From Fictibacillus phosphorivorans (lineage in GTDB: Bacteria; Bacillota; Bacilli; Bacillales; Fictibacillaceae), in NCBI RefSeq assembly GCF_001629705.1, contig NZ_CP015378.1, positions 620,001-684,000 on the forward strand: a DNA stretch of 64,000 nt. Direction: 5' to 3'. The translations under genes and the position numbers were made by a program. Position 1 is the stretch's first letter. Each line of letters begins with the position of its first letter. Below are positions 1 to 7,962 of this stretch, in pieces. A model generated the notes under the pieces. It had not been told where the DNA came from and ran no database searches. It saw only the letters and a program-made list of their open reading frames with translations.

Positions 1-169
1 GTAAAATAAATAGGATGTAAGGAATAATTGAAAGAAGAATACTTACCCAAGCATCTCTTCCTGAAGCTGATAAGATGACGGGTATAATCAGAACATGATT
101 TACGAGGCCGGATGAAAGAATTAAAAGAACATAAATATGAATGGGAGCTACACCAGGTTGAATTCTCAT
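1..169 (-). CDS. Spore germination permease, GerAB type (5' part only)
   Basis: The reading frame starts at an ATG preceded by CGGAGGAACGT and runs off the left end of the window, giving 56 residues. The start MRIQPGVAPIHIYVLLILSS followed by GLVNHV and SGRDAWVSIL matches the first two membrane segments of endospore germination permeases (GerAB/GerKB family, APC superfamily), where the 'GRDAW' turn is characteristic. These inner-membrane proteins form the germinant-binding B subunit of a receptor. No A-subunit gene lies directly upstream; about 250 bp of non-coding DNA does, so this gene is first in its transcript or alone. The family is clear; the specific receptor cannot be told from the fragment. 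Confidence 0.8.
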   Translation of the reverse strand, partial: MRIQPGVAPIHIYVLLILSSGLVNHVLIIPVILSASGRDAWVSILLSIIPYILFIL

Positions 170-263
170 ACGTTCCTCCGGTTAATTGAATATGAATTAG
201 TATTGTTTTAATTTGAAGGCATTATTCTATCGGTAAATACAATTCTTAAGCTAATCACATTTT

Positions 264-326
264 TTCGTGAGTTTTGGATGGAATTTCGCAAATTTTTAAC
301 TTAATTCCGCGAGTTGTTAATGGACC
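264..326. repeat. Degenerate 21-bp tandem array, 3 units
   Basis: Three units of exactly 21 bp begin at 264, 285 and 306, with cores TTCGTGAGTTTT, TTCGCAAATTTT and TCCGCGAGTTGTT. A weaker fourth unit may precede them. The array lies in the 250-bp gap between the divergent-side start of the GerAB-type gene and the terminator of the next gene; the rest of that gap shows nothing recognisable. It is the first of six such arrays in the window. Confidence 0.6.
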
Positions 327-381
327 AGTTACGCCCTGTTGATTACCTCAATCCATAACACACAGCTTACTTTAGGCAAAC

Positions 382-418
382 GGAAAAACTCAAACAAAAG
401 ATTAACCTTTTGTTTGAG
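382..418 (-). terminator. Rho-independent terminator of the 94-aa gene
   Basis: A perfect 12-bp stem, CTCAAACAAAAG at 389-400 with CTTTTGTTTGAG at 407-418, encloses a 6-nt loop. Read on the minus strand it is followed by TTTTTCC. It begins 4 bp after the stop codon of the minus-strand gene. Confidence 0.85.
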
Positions 419-421
419 CCA

Positions 422-706
422 TTACTTCGTTTTATCTAAGATGTAGCGTATATAACCTTCACGATGTCCGTTTTGATCAATTATTTTTCGTACATAATAG
501 GGATCTTTCAATAGGCCGTTCTGTTTATCTAGTTCAATCCACTTCTTGGTCTCAGGGATATCGTTTAATTCTTGGAACCATTCTTCGCTTTCTAATTCTG
601 CCCATAATACTTGAATATCAGGGTCTTTCACCCTTAAAATATGCTTTTGAAAGATTTCTATAAAAAAACCTGCAGTAAGTAAACAAAGCAATAAGAATAG
701 CAGCAT
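422..706 (-). CDS. Small membrane-anchored protein of unknown function
   Basis: This encodes 94 residues: a hydrophobic N-terminal helix (about residues 1-18, rich in Leu) followed by a charged soluble part. The soluble part holds a 'WAELESEEWFQELNDIPETK' segment and a C-terminal 'GYIRYILDK'. A GGAGG lies 10 nt upstream of the ATG, and a strong terminator follows, so it is a single-gene transcript. The topology suggests one transmembrane anchor with the rest in the cytoplasm. I do not recognise the family and assign no function. Confidence 0.6.
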   Translation of the reverse strand: MLLFLLLCLLTAGFFIEIFQKHILRVKDPDIQVLWAELESEEWFQELNDIPETKKWIELDKQNGLLKDPYYVRKIIDQNGHREGYIRYILDKTK

Positions 707-753
707 ATCATTTTAACCTCCAGTCTTATTACCATACACCAAAACGAGCGTAT

Positions 754-782
754 AAAAAAACAGCACGTTTTTTAACGTGCTG
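754..782 (-). terminator. Terminator of the HAD nucleotidase gene
   Basis: The stem CAGCACGTT (761-769) / AACGTGCTG (774-782) has a 4-nt loop. On the minus strand a run of seven T residues follows. It lies 31 bp after the stop of the nucleotidase gene and ends the leftward ribA-like/ribD/nucleotidase transcript. Confidence 0.9.
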
Positions 783-813
783 CCTTAAGAAGCATCAAAC
801 AAAAGACTGCGTA

Positions 814-1392
814 CTATTTTTTGTTGCTATGTTTTTCGATGATATTTTTTAATTCAGACCAATTCGTCAAACGAGGCATGTCCAAATGTTTGTTGTAATT
901 CTGATGTCTAACATATAGCTGAACAGGCTCTTCCGTTAGCGTATTTAAGACATTAGGCTTATCATCAAAGTAAAAGTCCAGGTTCAGATCTTTGATCGTA
1001 TGAATTTTCTGCTCATCTTTCATTCCACAGAAGAAACGACCTTCTTGAACAGGGAATCCAGCCTTCTCGACCCACTTCTTTGTTTCTTCACAATGTTCTG
1101 CAGGTCTTGCTGTGATGTAGAAAATCTCATGACCCTCTCTATCGAGTTCTTGTAACACTTCAATGGCATCAGGATAAGCAGGACAATCTGTGAAATAAAT
1201 CTCTTCCATAGAATCAATCCACATCTGATTGCCTTCCTTTTTGGAGAGACCGAACGGTTCGTGAATCTCCAGAGTTTCAATCGTGTCAAAAACATCGATT
1301 GGAACATCTTGTTTTAATTTTCTATTGTAGATATGAAAGGCATGTTGGCGAAGATTAATCAGTGTATCATCAATGTCAAAACCAAATCTCAT
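814..1392 (-). CDS. HAD-superfamily nucleotidase (YqfW / 5'-deoxyribonucleotidase type)
   Basis: The 192-residue protein has the HAD motif I at its N-terminus (FGFDIDDTL, both Asp present), motif II as 'YITARP' near residue 95, and motif III/IV as 'DFYFDDKPN' near residue 140. This is the arrangement of the small 5'(3')-deoxyribonucleotidase family, and the length fits B. subtilis YqfW. The likely role is dephosphorylation of nucleoside monophosphates or a similar small phosphate ester in the cytoplasm. It follows ribD by 13 bp on the same strand. A role in dephosphorylating a riboflavin precursor is therefore conceivable, since that HAD step exists in the pathway, but this is only inference. 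Confidence 0.75.
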   Translation of the reverse strand: MRFGFDIDDTLINLRQHAFHIYNRKLKQDVPIDVFDTIETLEIHEPFGLSKKEGNQMWIDSMEEIYFTDCPAYPDAIEVLQELDREGHEIFYITARPAEHCEETKKWVEKAGFPVQEGRFFCGMKDEQKIHTIKDLNLDFYFDDKPNVLNTLTEEPVQLYVRHQNYNKHLDMPRLTNWSELKNIIEKHSNKK

Positions 1393-1405
1393 GTATATAT
1401 ACCTC

Positions 1406-2494
1406 TTATTCGTATTTAGGATAACTTGTAAACTTATAATCAGGGCCGATTTGTGTAACTGTAAGATCTTTCAGCTGGATAGCATCAGACATTTTTTCGA
1501 TTCCAGTCCCACCAAAAAATGATGGTGAATGCTGTCCACCGATTAGTTTAGGTGCGATGTAAAAAACGGCTTTATCAACAAGCTTTTTTTCTAGAAAAGC
1601 TGCGTTAATCGTTCCTCCACCTTCAATCAAAAGGGAAGAGATCAGATTGTTTCCTAGTGTTTTTAAAACTTCAAGCGGGTCAACGCGTGATTCACCTGCA
1701 ATGAAAACTTTTACACCGTGAGCTTCGAGTTGTAGCTTTTTTTGCTTGTTGTGATTTTCGGTTGTGAATACCCAGGTTTCCGCTAGATGGTCTGTTACCA
1801 CTTTAGCCTGTAGAGGGATCTTAAGTGTCGAATCCATGATCACTCGAAGTGGGTTGCGTCCGTTTGGGATTCGAGTCGTTAATTCTGGATCATCATGAAT
1901 AACCGTATTAACACCAACAAGTATAGCTCGATTTTCATTTCGCAATTTATGAACATCTTCACGTGCTTCTGGTGATGTGATCCATTTGCTGTTGTTCGTA
2001 TGACTCGCAATCTTTCCATCAAGCGTGATGCCAGATTTCAAAGTTACAAAAGGGATTTTCTGAACGATAAACTTGTTAAACACTTCATTCATTCGCTCTG
2101 ATTCCTCTTGAAGTATTCCAGTTTCCACTTCAATTCCAGCATCTTTTAAAATTTGTACGCCTTTTCCGGATACGAGCGGATTCGGATCTAATGCAGCGAT
2201 GACCACTTTCTTAATTCCAGCTTCTACGATCGCTACAGCACAAGGTCCCGTTCGTCCGTGGTGAGAGCAGGGTTCAAGTGTAACATAAATCGTACCGCCT
2301 CTGGCTTTCTCTCCAGCCATACGAATGGCATGAATTTCAGCGTGAGGTTCACCAGCTTTAAGGTGTGTACCAACCCCAACGATTTCGTTGTGATTTACGA
2401 TTACAGACCCCACCAAAGGGTTGGGGTCTGTTTGACCTTTCATCGCTTTTGCATTATTTAGGGCGAGCTGCATGTAGAATTCGTGACTACTCAT
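1406..2494 (-). CDS. ribD: Bifunctional riboflavin biosynthesis deaminase/reductase RibD
   Basis: RibD deaminates the pyrimidine product of GTP cyclohydrolase II and then reduces its ribose chain. The N-terminal cytidine-deaminase-like half shows the zinc site 'HAEIHAI' and 'PCSHHGRTGPC'. The C-terminal reductase half begins near residue 140 ('PFVTLKSGITLDGKIA') and carries 'LIEGGGTINAAFL'. Length is normal for the family. An in-frame ATG 18 nt further upstream exists, but AAGGAG stands 9 nt before the internal ATG (MSSHEF), so that start was chosen; it overlaps the upstream gene's end by 8 nt. It is the only ribD in the window and lies apart from ribE-ribBA-ribH. Confidence 0.93.
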   Translation of the reverse strand: MSSHEFYMQLALNNAKAMKGQTDPNPLVGSVIVNHNEIVGVGTHLKAGEPHAEIHAIRMAGEKARGGTIYVTLEPCSHHGRTGPCAVAIVEAGIKKVVIAALDPNPLVSGKGVQILKDAGIEVETGILQEESERMNEVFNKFIVQKIPFVTLKSGITLDGKIASHTNNSKWITSPEAREDVHKLRNENRAILVGVNTVIHDDPELTTRIPNGRNPLRVIMDSTLKIPLQAKVVTDHLAETWVFTTENHNKQKKLQLEAHGVKVFIAGESRVDPLEVLKTLGNNLISSLLIEGGGTINAAFLEKKLVDKAVFYIAPKLIGGQHSPSFFGGTGIEKMSDAIQLKDLTVTQIGPDYKFTSYPKYE

Positions 2495-3242
2495 TCGTGA
2501 ATACTCCTTCATCTAGATGACCAGATCGCTTAATCTTGGTTTGAAGATACTTCTCGTTGTATTCAGAAACGTCACCCCAAATCGGTGCTCTTGCTGTAAC
2601 AGAAAGACCAGCTTGATGAAGTGCTTCTAATTTTTTCGGATTGTTTGTAATGAGTGTAACAGGTTTTGAACGCAATGCTTTTAATACTTCAATAGCGTCT
2701 TCGTAATTTCTGGAATCATCTACAAATCCAAGACTTTCGTTCGCCTCTACAGTATCTTGTCCACTTTCCTGAAGGAGGTAAGCCATCGCTTTACTAAATA
2801 GACCGATACCACGGCCTTCATGGTTTGCTAAATAAAAGAGTGCACCAGTCCCATGTTCTACAATCATCTTCATCGACTGCTTTAACTGGTATCCGCAGTC
2901 ACATCGTTTGCTACCAAAAATATCACCAGTGTGACAGATGGAGTGCATGCGAATAAGCGCTTCATCATTGTACGCAAAGTCACCATAAACTAAAACACTG
3001 GATTGCTGATATTCTGCCAAGTTGGCAGAGGAAAGCTTGTCGATCACTTCTTCAAAGTTTTCTGTCTGTTCGCAGCCTTCAAGCCAGCAGTACCAGTTGA
3101 AAACAACGGTATCTCCATAAAGATTAACAGGCAGACGAATGGGACCAACTAAATAAATCGCACCTTCGTCTTTTTTTATAAGTTGTATTTTATCTTCAAG
3201 TATGGAAAGAACTTTTTGCTTTAAGTTTTTACTTTGTAACAT
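2487..3242 (-). CDS. Stand-alone GTP cyclohydrolase II-like protein (RibA type)
   Basis: The 251-residue protein has the GTP cyclohydrolase II zinc-cysteine block 'HSICHTGDIFGSKRCDCG' (three Cys retained), the nucleotide-binding 'HEGRGIGLFSKAMAYLLQ', 'DTVEANESLGF' and 'TNNPKKLEAL'. It therefore likely opens the imidazole ring of GTP, the first riboflavin step. It lacks the DHBP-synthase half found in the RibBA encoded 17 kb away. Its N-terminal ~95 residues diverge strongly from RibBA, as does the segment 'ARAPIWGDVSEYNEKYLQTK'. It starts with AAGGGG 7 nt before ATG and overlaps ribD by 8 nt, so the two are co-translated. A paralogue with altered product specificity cannot be excluded. Confidence 0.85.
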   Translation of the reverse strand: MLQSKNLKQKVLSILEDKIQLIKKDEGAIYLVGPIRLPVNLYGDTVVFNWYCWLEGCEQTENFEEVIDKLSSANLAEYQQSSVLVYGDFAYNDEALIRMHSICHTGDIFGSKRCDCGYQLKQSMKMIVEHGTGALFYLANHEGRGIGLFSKAMAYLLQESGQDTVEANESLGFVDDSRNYEDAIEVLKALRSKPVTLITNNPKKLEALHQAGLSVTARAPIWGDVSEYNEKYLQTKIKRSGHLDEGVFTNE

Positions 3243-3541
3243 ACTTATACCCCTTTTTATAGTTCATACGTATTTTGTCGGTTACTTCGGTGAATATGTT
3301 TATTTTATACCAGATAATTCGATTGAAAGTAGTGTTTTGCTCTCAATGGAAAAAAAAAGCATGGAAACCAAATAATCGAGGGATCCATCCAATTGCATTT
3401 TTCTATTGATTTTAAAAATGGATATATCTGTTCTTATTTTATGTAGATGTAAAAAAAAAGATTGGATATTAGACTAAGTGTGCTAAAAAAGATACGAATA
3501 CTGGGGATTAAAGAGGTTGGCGCTTGTGTATTGTGCTAAAA
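3243..3541. other. Intergenic region upstream of the ribA-like gene, no riboswitch
   Basis: About 300 bp without a gene. I looked on the minus strand for the conserved FMN riboswitch blocks (GGGTGAAATTCCC, ACCGGCGGTGAT, GCCGACAGTATAGTCTGGAT) and found none. The sequence TGTGCTAAAAAAGATAC occurs at about 3479 and again, slightly altered, at the 3' terminator, looking like a decayed copy of the terminator arm. Nothing else is recognisable. Confidence 0.5.
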
Positions 3542-3569
3542 AAAAGATACACCATGAAGTGTATCTTTT
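3533..3569 (-). terminator. Terminator of the SulP gene
   Basis: An 11-bp perfect stem, AAAAGATACAC (3542-3552) / GTGTATCTTTT (3559-3569), has a CATGAA loop. On the minus strand the T tract continues into TTTTTTTAGC. It lies 11 bp after the transporter stop codon. Confidence 0.88.
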
Positions 3570-3580
3570 AAAAAGTTAAG

Positions 3581-5050
3581 TTATTGTGCGATGATTTTCG
3601 ATTCTGGCTTGTCATAAATAGCTAATTTTTTTACCAGCTTGTTACTAGAAGCATCTAGACCAGTAATTTGAACAGCTGTTTGGTTTTGGCGGTATTTTAG
3701 AACGACTTTATCAATGGCACCTACAGCAGAATCATCCCAAACATGAGATTGTGACAAGTCGATCGTAACAAGCTCGACACGTTCTGAGAAGTCAAACTGA
3801 GAAACGAAATCTGTTACGGATGCAAAGAATAACTGACCTTTTACTACATATACTTTGGTGTTGTTATCGATCGTAGAAGATATCTCAACTTTTGAAATCT
3901 TAGCCGCAAAGAACAGGGCACTTAAGATAACACCGGCTAGAACGCCTTTTGAAAGATCATGAGTGAGCACCACTGTAACAACTGTTACGATCATAACCGC
4001 AGCATCGGTCTTAGGCATCTTATGAAGTTTCGTTATAGAAGACCAATCAAAAGTACCGATGGATACCATGATCATAACGCCAACTAGAGCTGCCATTGGA
4101 ATCATCGAGAGCAAGTCGTTGAGCAAGATTATAAGAATCATTAAGAATGCTCCAGCAACAAATGTAGAAAGTCTTCCTCTACCACCCGACTTAACGTTGA
4201 TAACCGATTGCCCGATCATCGCACAGCCGGCCATACCTCCAAAGAATCCCGCAACAATGTTAGCGAGTCCTTGTCCTTTTGCTTCCCTGTTCTTATCGCT
4301 ATCCGTATCTGTCATATCATCTACGATCTGAGCGGTTAATAGAGACTCTAAAAGTCCAACAAGAGCTAGAGCAAATGAGTATGGAAAGATAATCTGTAAT
4401 GTTTCAAACGTTATAGGGATGTCAGGGATTAAGAACAATGGTAGAGCTTGAGTTAATTCACCCATGTCACCAACCGTTTGAACGGTTGAACCTGACATCA
4501 CTGCAATGATCGTGATTACGGTAATGGCGACAAGTGGAGACGGCACCGCTTTTGTCACTCTCGGAAAAAGATAAATGATGGCTAATGCTCCTGCGACCAT
4601 TGCGTACATCACCCAAGATTCTCCAACAAAATGAGGAAGCTGTGCAGTAAATATGAGAATAGCTAGCGCATTAACAAATCCGACCATTACTGATCGAGGA
4701 ATGAACTTCATATACTTACTGAGTTTTAATACCCCTATTAAAATTTGAATGACACCTGTTAGAACGGTTGCTGCTAACAGGTATTGCAGTCCATGTTCTG
4801 CAACAAGAGTCACCATGACAAGAGCCATAGCTCCAGTTGCGGCTGATATCATTCCAGGTCTTCCACCTAAAAAAGCAATTACAACGGCAATACAAAATGA
4901 GGCATATAAACCAACCATAGGGTCTACACCTGCAATGATGGAGAAAGCGATCGCCTCTGGAATAAGAGCCAATCCGACTACAAGTCCTGCAAGAACATCT
5001 CCTCGGATGTTCCCGAACCACTCCTGTTTTATTTGATTGTAATCCAACAA
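3581..5050 (-). CDS. SulP-family anion permease with STAS domain
   Basis: This is an inner-membrane anion transporter; sulfate or bicarbonate are the usual substrates, but the substrate is not predictable here. About ten to twelve hydrophobic segments span residues 15-400. '[22 protein letters not shown]' and '[17 protein letters not shown]' are SulP hallmarks, and a C-terminal STAS domain begins near residue 400 ('[14 protein letters not shown]', '[15 protein letters not shown]'). A GTG 6 nt upstream in frame sits directly on the SD, so I prefer the TTG (residue 3 of the longer form), 6 nt after AGAGGTG. It has its own promoter and terminator. Confidence 0.88.
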   Translation of the reverse strand: MLDYNQIKQEWFGNIRGDVLAGLVVGLALIPEAIAFSIIAGVDPMVGLYASFCIAVVIAFLGGRPGMISAATGAMALVMVTLVAEHGLQYLLAATVLTGVIQILIGVLKLSKYMKFIPRSVMVGFVNALAILIFTAQLPHFVGESWVMYAMVAGALAIIYLFPRVTKAVPSPLVAITVITIIAVMSGSTVQTVGDMGELTQALPLFLIPDIPITFETLQIIFPYSFALALVGLLESLLTAQIVDDMTDTDSDKNREAKGQGLANIVAGFFGGMAGCAMIGQSVINVKSGGRGRLSTFVAGAFLMILIILLNDLLSMIPMAALVGVMIMVSIGTFDWSSITKLHKMPKTDAAVMIVTVVTVVLTHDLSKGVLAGVILSALFFAAKISKVEISSTIDNNTKVYVVKGQLFFASVTDFVSQFDFSERVELVTIDLSQSHVWDDSAVGAIDKVVLKYRQNQTAVQITGLDASSNKLVKKLAIYDKPESKIIAQ

Positions 5051-5087
5051 AAACACACCTCTTTCTTTATTTTGAAAACTGTTTTTT

Positions 5088-5110
5088 GACTTTCAACTCT
5101 CATGAAAGTC
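5088..5110 (-). promoter_or_regulatory. Inverted repeat in the SulP leader
   Basis: GACTTTCA (5088-5095) and TGAAAGTC (5103-5110) form a perfect 8-bp inverted repeat with a 7-nt spacer. It lies between the predicted promoter and the start codon, so it would be transcribed as a small leader hairpin or could be an operator just downstream of the start site. Confidence 0.4.
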
Positions 5111-5132
5111 GGGTCCGATGTCAACGCGTTTG

Positions 5133-5162
5133 ATTATATCATGGATAGAAGAGAGGATGTAA
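5133..5162 (-). promoter_or_regulatory. Predicted sigma-A promoter of the SulP gene
   Basis: On the minus strand TTACAT (5162-5157) is followed after 18 bp by a perfect TATAAT (5138-5133), about 80 bp before the start codon. Confidence 0.55.
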
Positions 5163-5280
5163 CCAAATGTAAGCGTGTAAATTTGGTTTTTTCTCTCATT
5201 TACCGTGAATTTCTTGTTTTTTCATAGCATAAGTAGAAAAATAGAATTATACGTTTTACATAAGGGAAGGGGATGAGGAT

Positions 5281-5802
5281 ATGGATAAGAAATCAGAAGG
5301 ATATGAGTACGCAGATTATTATAAGGGGTATGTAAGCTTAGTACCTGAAGGAGATATCATTCAAATCCTATCAGATCAGATGAAAGAAACAGTGGAAATC
5401 GTAAGCATGTTAGATGATGAGCAGCTTTCCTACCGTTATGCAACAGGGAAGTGGAGCATCAAAGAAGTAGTCGGTCATATTACAGATACGGAGAGAATCA
5501 TGAGCTATCGTTTATTATCTATCGCACGAGGGGAAACAACCTCACTTCCTGGATACGATGAAAATGCTTATGTTGAAGAAGCAGACTTTGATGACCTCCC
5601 TGTTAGAGAGTTGTTAGAGCATTTTGTATCAGTGCGTTTGTCGACAATCCAGCTGATTAAAAGTTTGAGCAAGAAAGTTCTAGAAAGAAAAGGAACGGCA
5701 AATAGTTATCCCGTTACGACTCGTGCCTTAATGATGATTATAGCAGGTCATGAAATACACCATCGTAACATCATAGTAGAGCGATACTTATCAAAAAATT
5801 AA
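5281..5802 (+). CDS. DinB-family (DfsB-like) protein
   Basis: The 173-residue protein has the DinB four-helix bundle pattern. The metal-ligand histidines appear in 'EVVGHITDTERIM' (about residue 66) and in the C-terminal 'GHEIHHRNIIVERYL' (about residues 156-160). DinB proteins are cytoplasmic, divalent-metal-binding, often thiol-dependent enzymes or stress proteins; the substrate here is unknown. SD GAGGAT precedes the ATG. The gene stands alone, with a hairpin between it and the convergent amine oxidase gene. The family assignment is firm, the function is not. Confidence 0.8.
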   Translation: MDKKSEGYEYADYYKGYVSLVPEGDIIQILSDQMKETVEIVSMLDDEQLSYRYATGKWSIKEVVGHITDTERIMSYRLLSIARGETTSLPGYDENAYVEEADFDDLPVRELLEHFVSVRLSTIQLIKSLSKKVLERKGTANSYPVTTRALMMIIAGHEIHHRNIIVERYLSKN

Positions 5803-5847
5803 ACATTTGTTTAAAAAAACGAGCCGATCTCACATGAAATCGGCTTG
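5799..5847 (-). terminator. Terminator between dinB-like and amine oxidase genes
   Basis: The stem CGAGCCGAT (5820-5828) / ATCGGCTTG (5839-5847) is followed on the minus strand by seven T residues, so it chiefly serves the amine oxidase gene. Just left of it lies the palindrome TTAAACATTTGTTTAA (5799-5814), which resembles the one upstream of bmrC. Confidence 0.75.
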
Positions 5848-5869
5848 TATTTGTTTGTAAATTAATGTG

Positions 5870-7330
5870 CTAAATAGCGTTCATCTCTACCGCAGCCCTT
5901 ATGCCTGACTCCACCGCTCCTTCAACCCATCCATGCTTCAATGTAGTATGCTCTCCTGCAAAATGCAGCCTTCCTTCTGGAGCTTTGATCGCTTCAAATA
6001 ACTCTAGTTCTTGGTAAGGCTTAAACATGGTAAAGCACCCGCCTGCATTCGGATCCGTTGACCAATCATGGCTAAACCCTGTTACAAAATGTTGATAGAT
6101 ATGTTCACCGTGAAACTGTGCGAGATATTTTAAGGTTTCTTTAATTTTCATCTCGTTTGACGAACTTCTCCAGGGAAACGTATCATCTTCCCATGTATAA
6201 CTTCCGATCACAACACCAGATGGGATGTCTTGTCGGATACGACTCGGATAGTGTGTGAATCGTGTTGGTTGATCCGTAACGGTTTTTCCTCCAGAAAGGC
6301 CGTTTTTTTCCCAGAAGCGATGTTTAAATTCGATTCCAATCTTAATCGATGGTACATAATGCAGTTCGCGAATCGCTTTTCTTTTCAGATAGGAGAGAGA
6401 GTTGTATGGTTCAAAATCCACAAAATTAAGAACAGAATATGGCAATGTAATTAAAACTTTGTCTGCTTCAAATGAAAAACGATGTAGTGTTTGAGGACTT
6501 TCTGTATAAAGTTTAACGGTAGACTCTGTCTGCACAAGGCGAGTAAGCTTCTGCCCAAAATAGATATTATGCCGAAGTTCTTGAAGAAAAGCACGAGGAA
6601 GCTGATCGTAGCCGCCTGTTACTTCAAAATATTTGAGTGGGGGTTTTTTAAAGATGATTAAAATATCTCGAAGCATCTCTAAAAGAGAGAGCTCCGGAAG
6701 CCCCTCTAGTGACAGGAGTACTTTAATCATATCTATAGCTCCAGCTGATAAAGATCTTCCGTAAGGGTTGTTACGTAGATAGTTATCAAGGGAGTACTGT
6801 TGAAAGTTCTGAATGATGATCGGCCAATTATTATCAGGATCACGATCAATGAAATCTGCAATCGGCTGAACGGCATAAGCAATCAGCTCTTCAGCCGTTT
6901 TTCCTTTTTCATTTTCTAAGACTGGAAATCCTAAGATATTAGGATTTTTCTCATAAGCATTATAGGTGGTCCGAATACCGTTGACTAAAAGAAGGTCATG
7001 AGGATTGCTGTTTACGAATTCATTGATCTCTAGGTTGTACTTCTCGATATATGCTAAAACAAGTTTATGCATCTCAGGAATTCTCATCGCACCTGCTTCG
7101 TAATAGTTACCGTGGGTAAAAGGTGATCTGACTGTGTAAATACGTCCGCCAACTCTGTGGGTAGACTCCAGAAGGATGATCTCGTGTCCAGCGTTCTTTA
7201 AAAGTGTGGCTGCAACAAGCCCGGCCATTCCTGCACCAACGACAATCATCCTTTTTGGAGAGCTTGTCATGGGTAAACCGTTCTGTATAATATCCAGCAT
7301 TCTCTCAACTGTTAAACGGTTTGAATTCAT
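5870..7330 (-). CDS. FAD-dependent amine oxidase (monoamine / L-amino acid oxidase family)
   Basis: It likely oxidises a primary amine or amino acid to the imine, reducing FAD and then O2. The FAD dinucleotide-binding motif 'VVGAGMAGLVAATLL' lies near residue 30, followed by 'GHEIILLESTHRVGGRI'. The C-terminal FAD contact is 'LHFAGEHTTLKHGWVEGAVESG', and 'YEAGAMRIPEMH' is typical of the substrate-side region. Length (about 486 aa) fits. I chose the ATG of MNSNRLT, 7 nt after AGGGGG, rather than one 13 codons upstream. The first ~25 residues precede the Rossmann fold with no signal peptide, so it should be cytoplasmic. It stands alone with its own terminator. Confidence 0.85.
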   Translation of the reverse strand: MNSNRLTVERMLDIIQNGLPMTSSPKRMIVVGAGMAGLVAATLLKNAGHEIILLESTHRVGGRIYTVRSPFTHGNYYEAGAMRIPEMHKLVLAYIEKYNLEINEFVNSNPHDLLLVNGIRTTYNAYEKNPNILGFPVLENEKGKTAEELIAYAVQPIADFIDRDPDNNWPIIIQNFQQYSLDNYLRNNPYGRSLSAGAIDMIKVLLSLEGLPELSLLEMLRDILIIFKKPPLKYFEVTGGYDQLPRAFLQELRHNIYFGQKLTRLVQTESTVKLYTESPQTLHRFSFEADKVLITLPYSVLNFVDFEPYNSLSYLKRKAIRELHYVPSIKIGIEFKHRFWEKNGLSGGKTVTDQPTRFTHYPSRIRQDIPSGVVIGSYTWEDDTFPWRSSSNEMKIKETLKYLAQFHGEHIYQHFVTGFSHDWSTDPNAGGCFTMFKPYQELELFEAIKAPEGRLHFAGEHTTLKHGWVEGAVESGIRAAVEMNAI

Positions 7331-7413
7331 CACAAGTCCCCCTAAATGAACGTTCATTCCTTTTAACAATGTATTAAAAATTATTAAAGAATATTATTTT
7401 GTAATTAAAACTA

Positions 7414-7440
7414 AAAATGACAGCCAATGATGGCTGCCAT
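7414..7440 (-). terminator. Terminator of the HxlR gene
   Basis: The 9-bp stem TGACAGCCA (7419-7427) / TGGCTGCCA (7432-7440) has one mismatch and an ATGA loop, with TTTTTAG following on the minus strand. It begins 10 bp after the regulator's stop codon. Confidence 0.8.
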
Positions 7441-7450
7441 TTCTCTAAAT

Positions 7451-7807
7451 TTAAACTAGTTCCTCTGTCTGAACTAAAACATCATCTTTATTCGGATAAG
7501 TCTTCTCGATATGTTGCTCACCCCAAGCGCAGAGTGAATCCAAGATTCCTTTTAACGACCAACCGTAATCAGTTAAAGAGTATTCAACACGTGGAGGAAC
7601 CTGATTGTAAACTTCACGAAGGATTACTCCGTCATCTTCTAGTTCTCGAAGTTGCTGTGTGAGCATCTTTTGTGTGATTCCTGGCATTAATCGCTTCAAC
7701 TCACCAGTTCTTCGTTTATCTTTTATAAGATGGCAGAGGATGACGACTTTCCACTTTCCACCGATCACTTCAAGTGCAGCTTCAACAGGTATATTGTATT
7801 TTTTCAT
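7451..7807 (-). CDS. HxlR-family transcriptional regulator
   Basis: The 118-residue winged-helix protein matches the HxlR domain along its length: 'ALEVIGGKWKVVILCHL' at the start, the recognition helix region 'LKRLMPGITQKMLTQQLREL', and the wing 'VPPRVEYSLTDYGWSL'. One Cys sits in helix 2 ('VILCHL') and another near residue 91, so redox sensing is possible but not shown. SD GAGGTG lies 7 nt before the ATG. It is divergent from an MFS exporter with tandem repeats between them. That is the usual arrangement for an HxlR repressor of an efflux gene (compare the ytcD/ytbD pair of B. subtilis). Confidence 0.88.
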   Translation of the reverse strand: MKKYNIPVEAALEVIGGKWKVVILCHLIKDKRRTGELKRLMPGITQKMLTQQLRELEDDGVILREVYNQVPPRVEYSLTDYGWSLKGILDSLCAWGEQHIEKTYPNKDDVLVQTEELV

Positions 7808-7833
7808 CCATAATCACCTCTATCGCTTAATTG

Positions 7834-7880
7834 TTACTTAAAAGTGCCTACATTACTTTAAAGTGCGTACTTACTTTTAG
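7834..7880. promoter_or_regulatory. Tandem operator-like repeats between hxlR and MFS genes
   Basis: Two 18-bp direct repeats spaced by 19 bp, TTACTTAAAAGTGCCTAC (7834-7851) and TTACTTTAAAGTGCGTAC (7853-7870), differ at two positions. A third partial copy, TTACTTTTAG, follows. Each repeat contains a small dyad, ACTTNAAAGT. They fill the middle of the divergent intergenic region and are the obvious candidate binding sites for the HxlR protein. Confidence 0.65.
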
Positions 7881-7962
7881 TTTGTGTATCTTTCATAATA
7901 GCATTAAGTCATCCGAATGACTAGTTCATTCACCAACTAAAAATCAATGGAGGGATTAATAG

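Noticed and set aside
3243..3541. FMN riboswitch upstream of the ribA-like gene
   Set aside because: None of the conserved RFN blocks occurs on the minus strand here.
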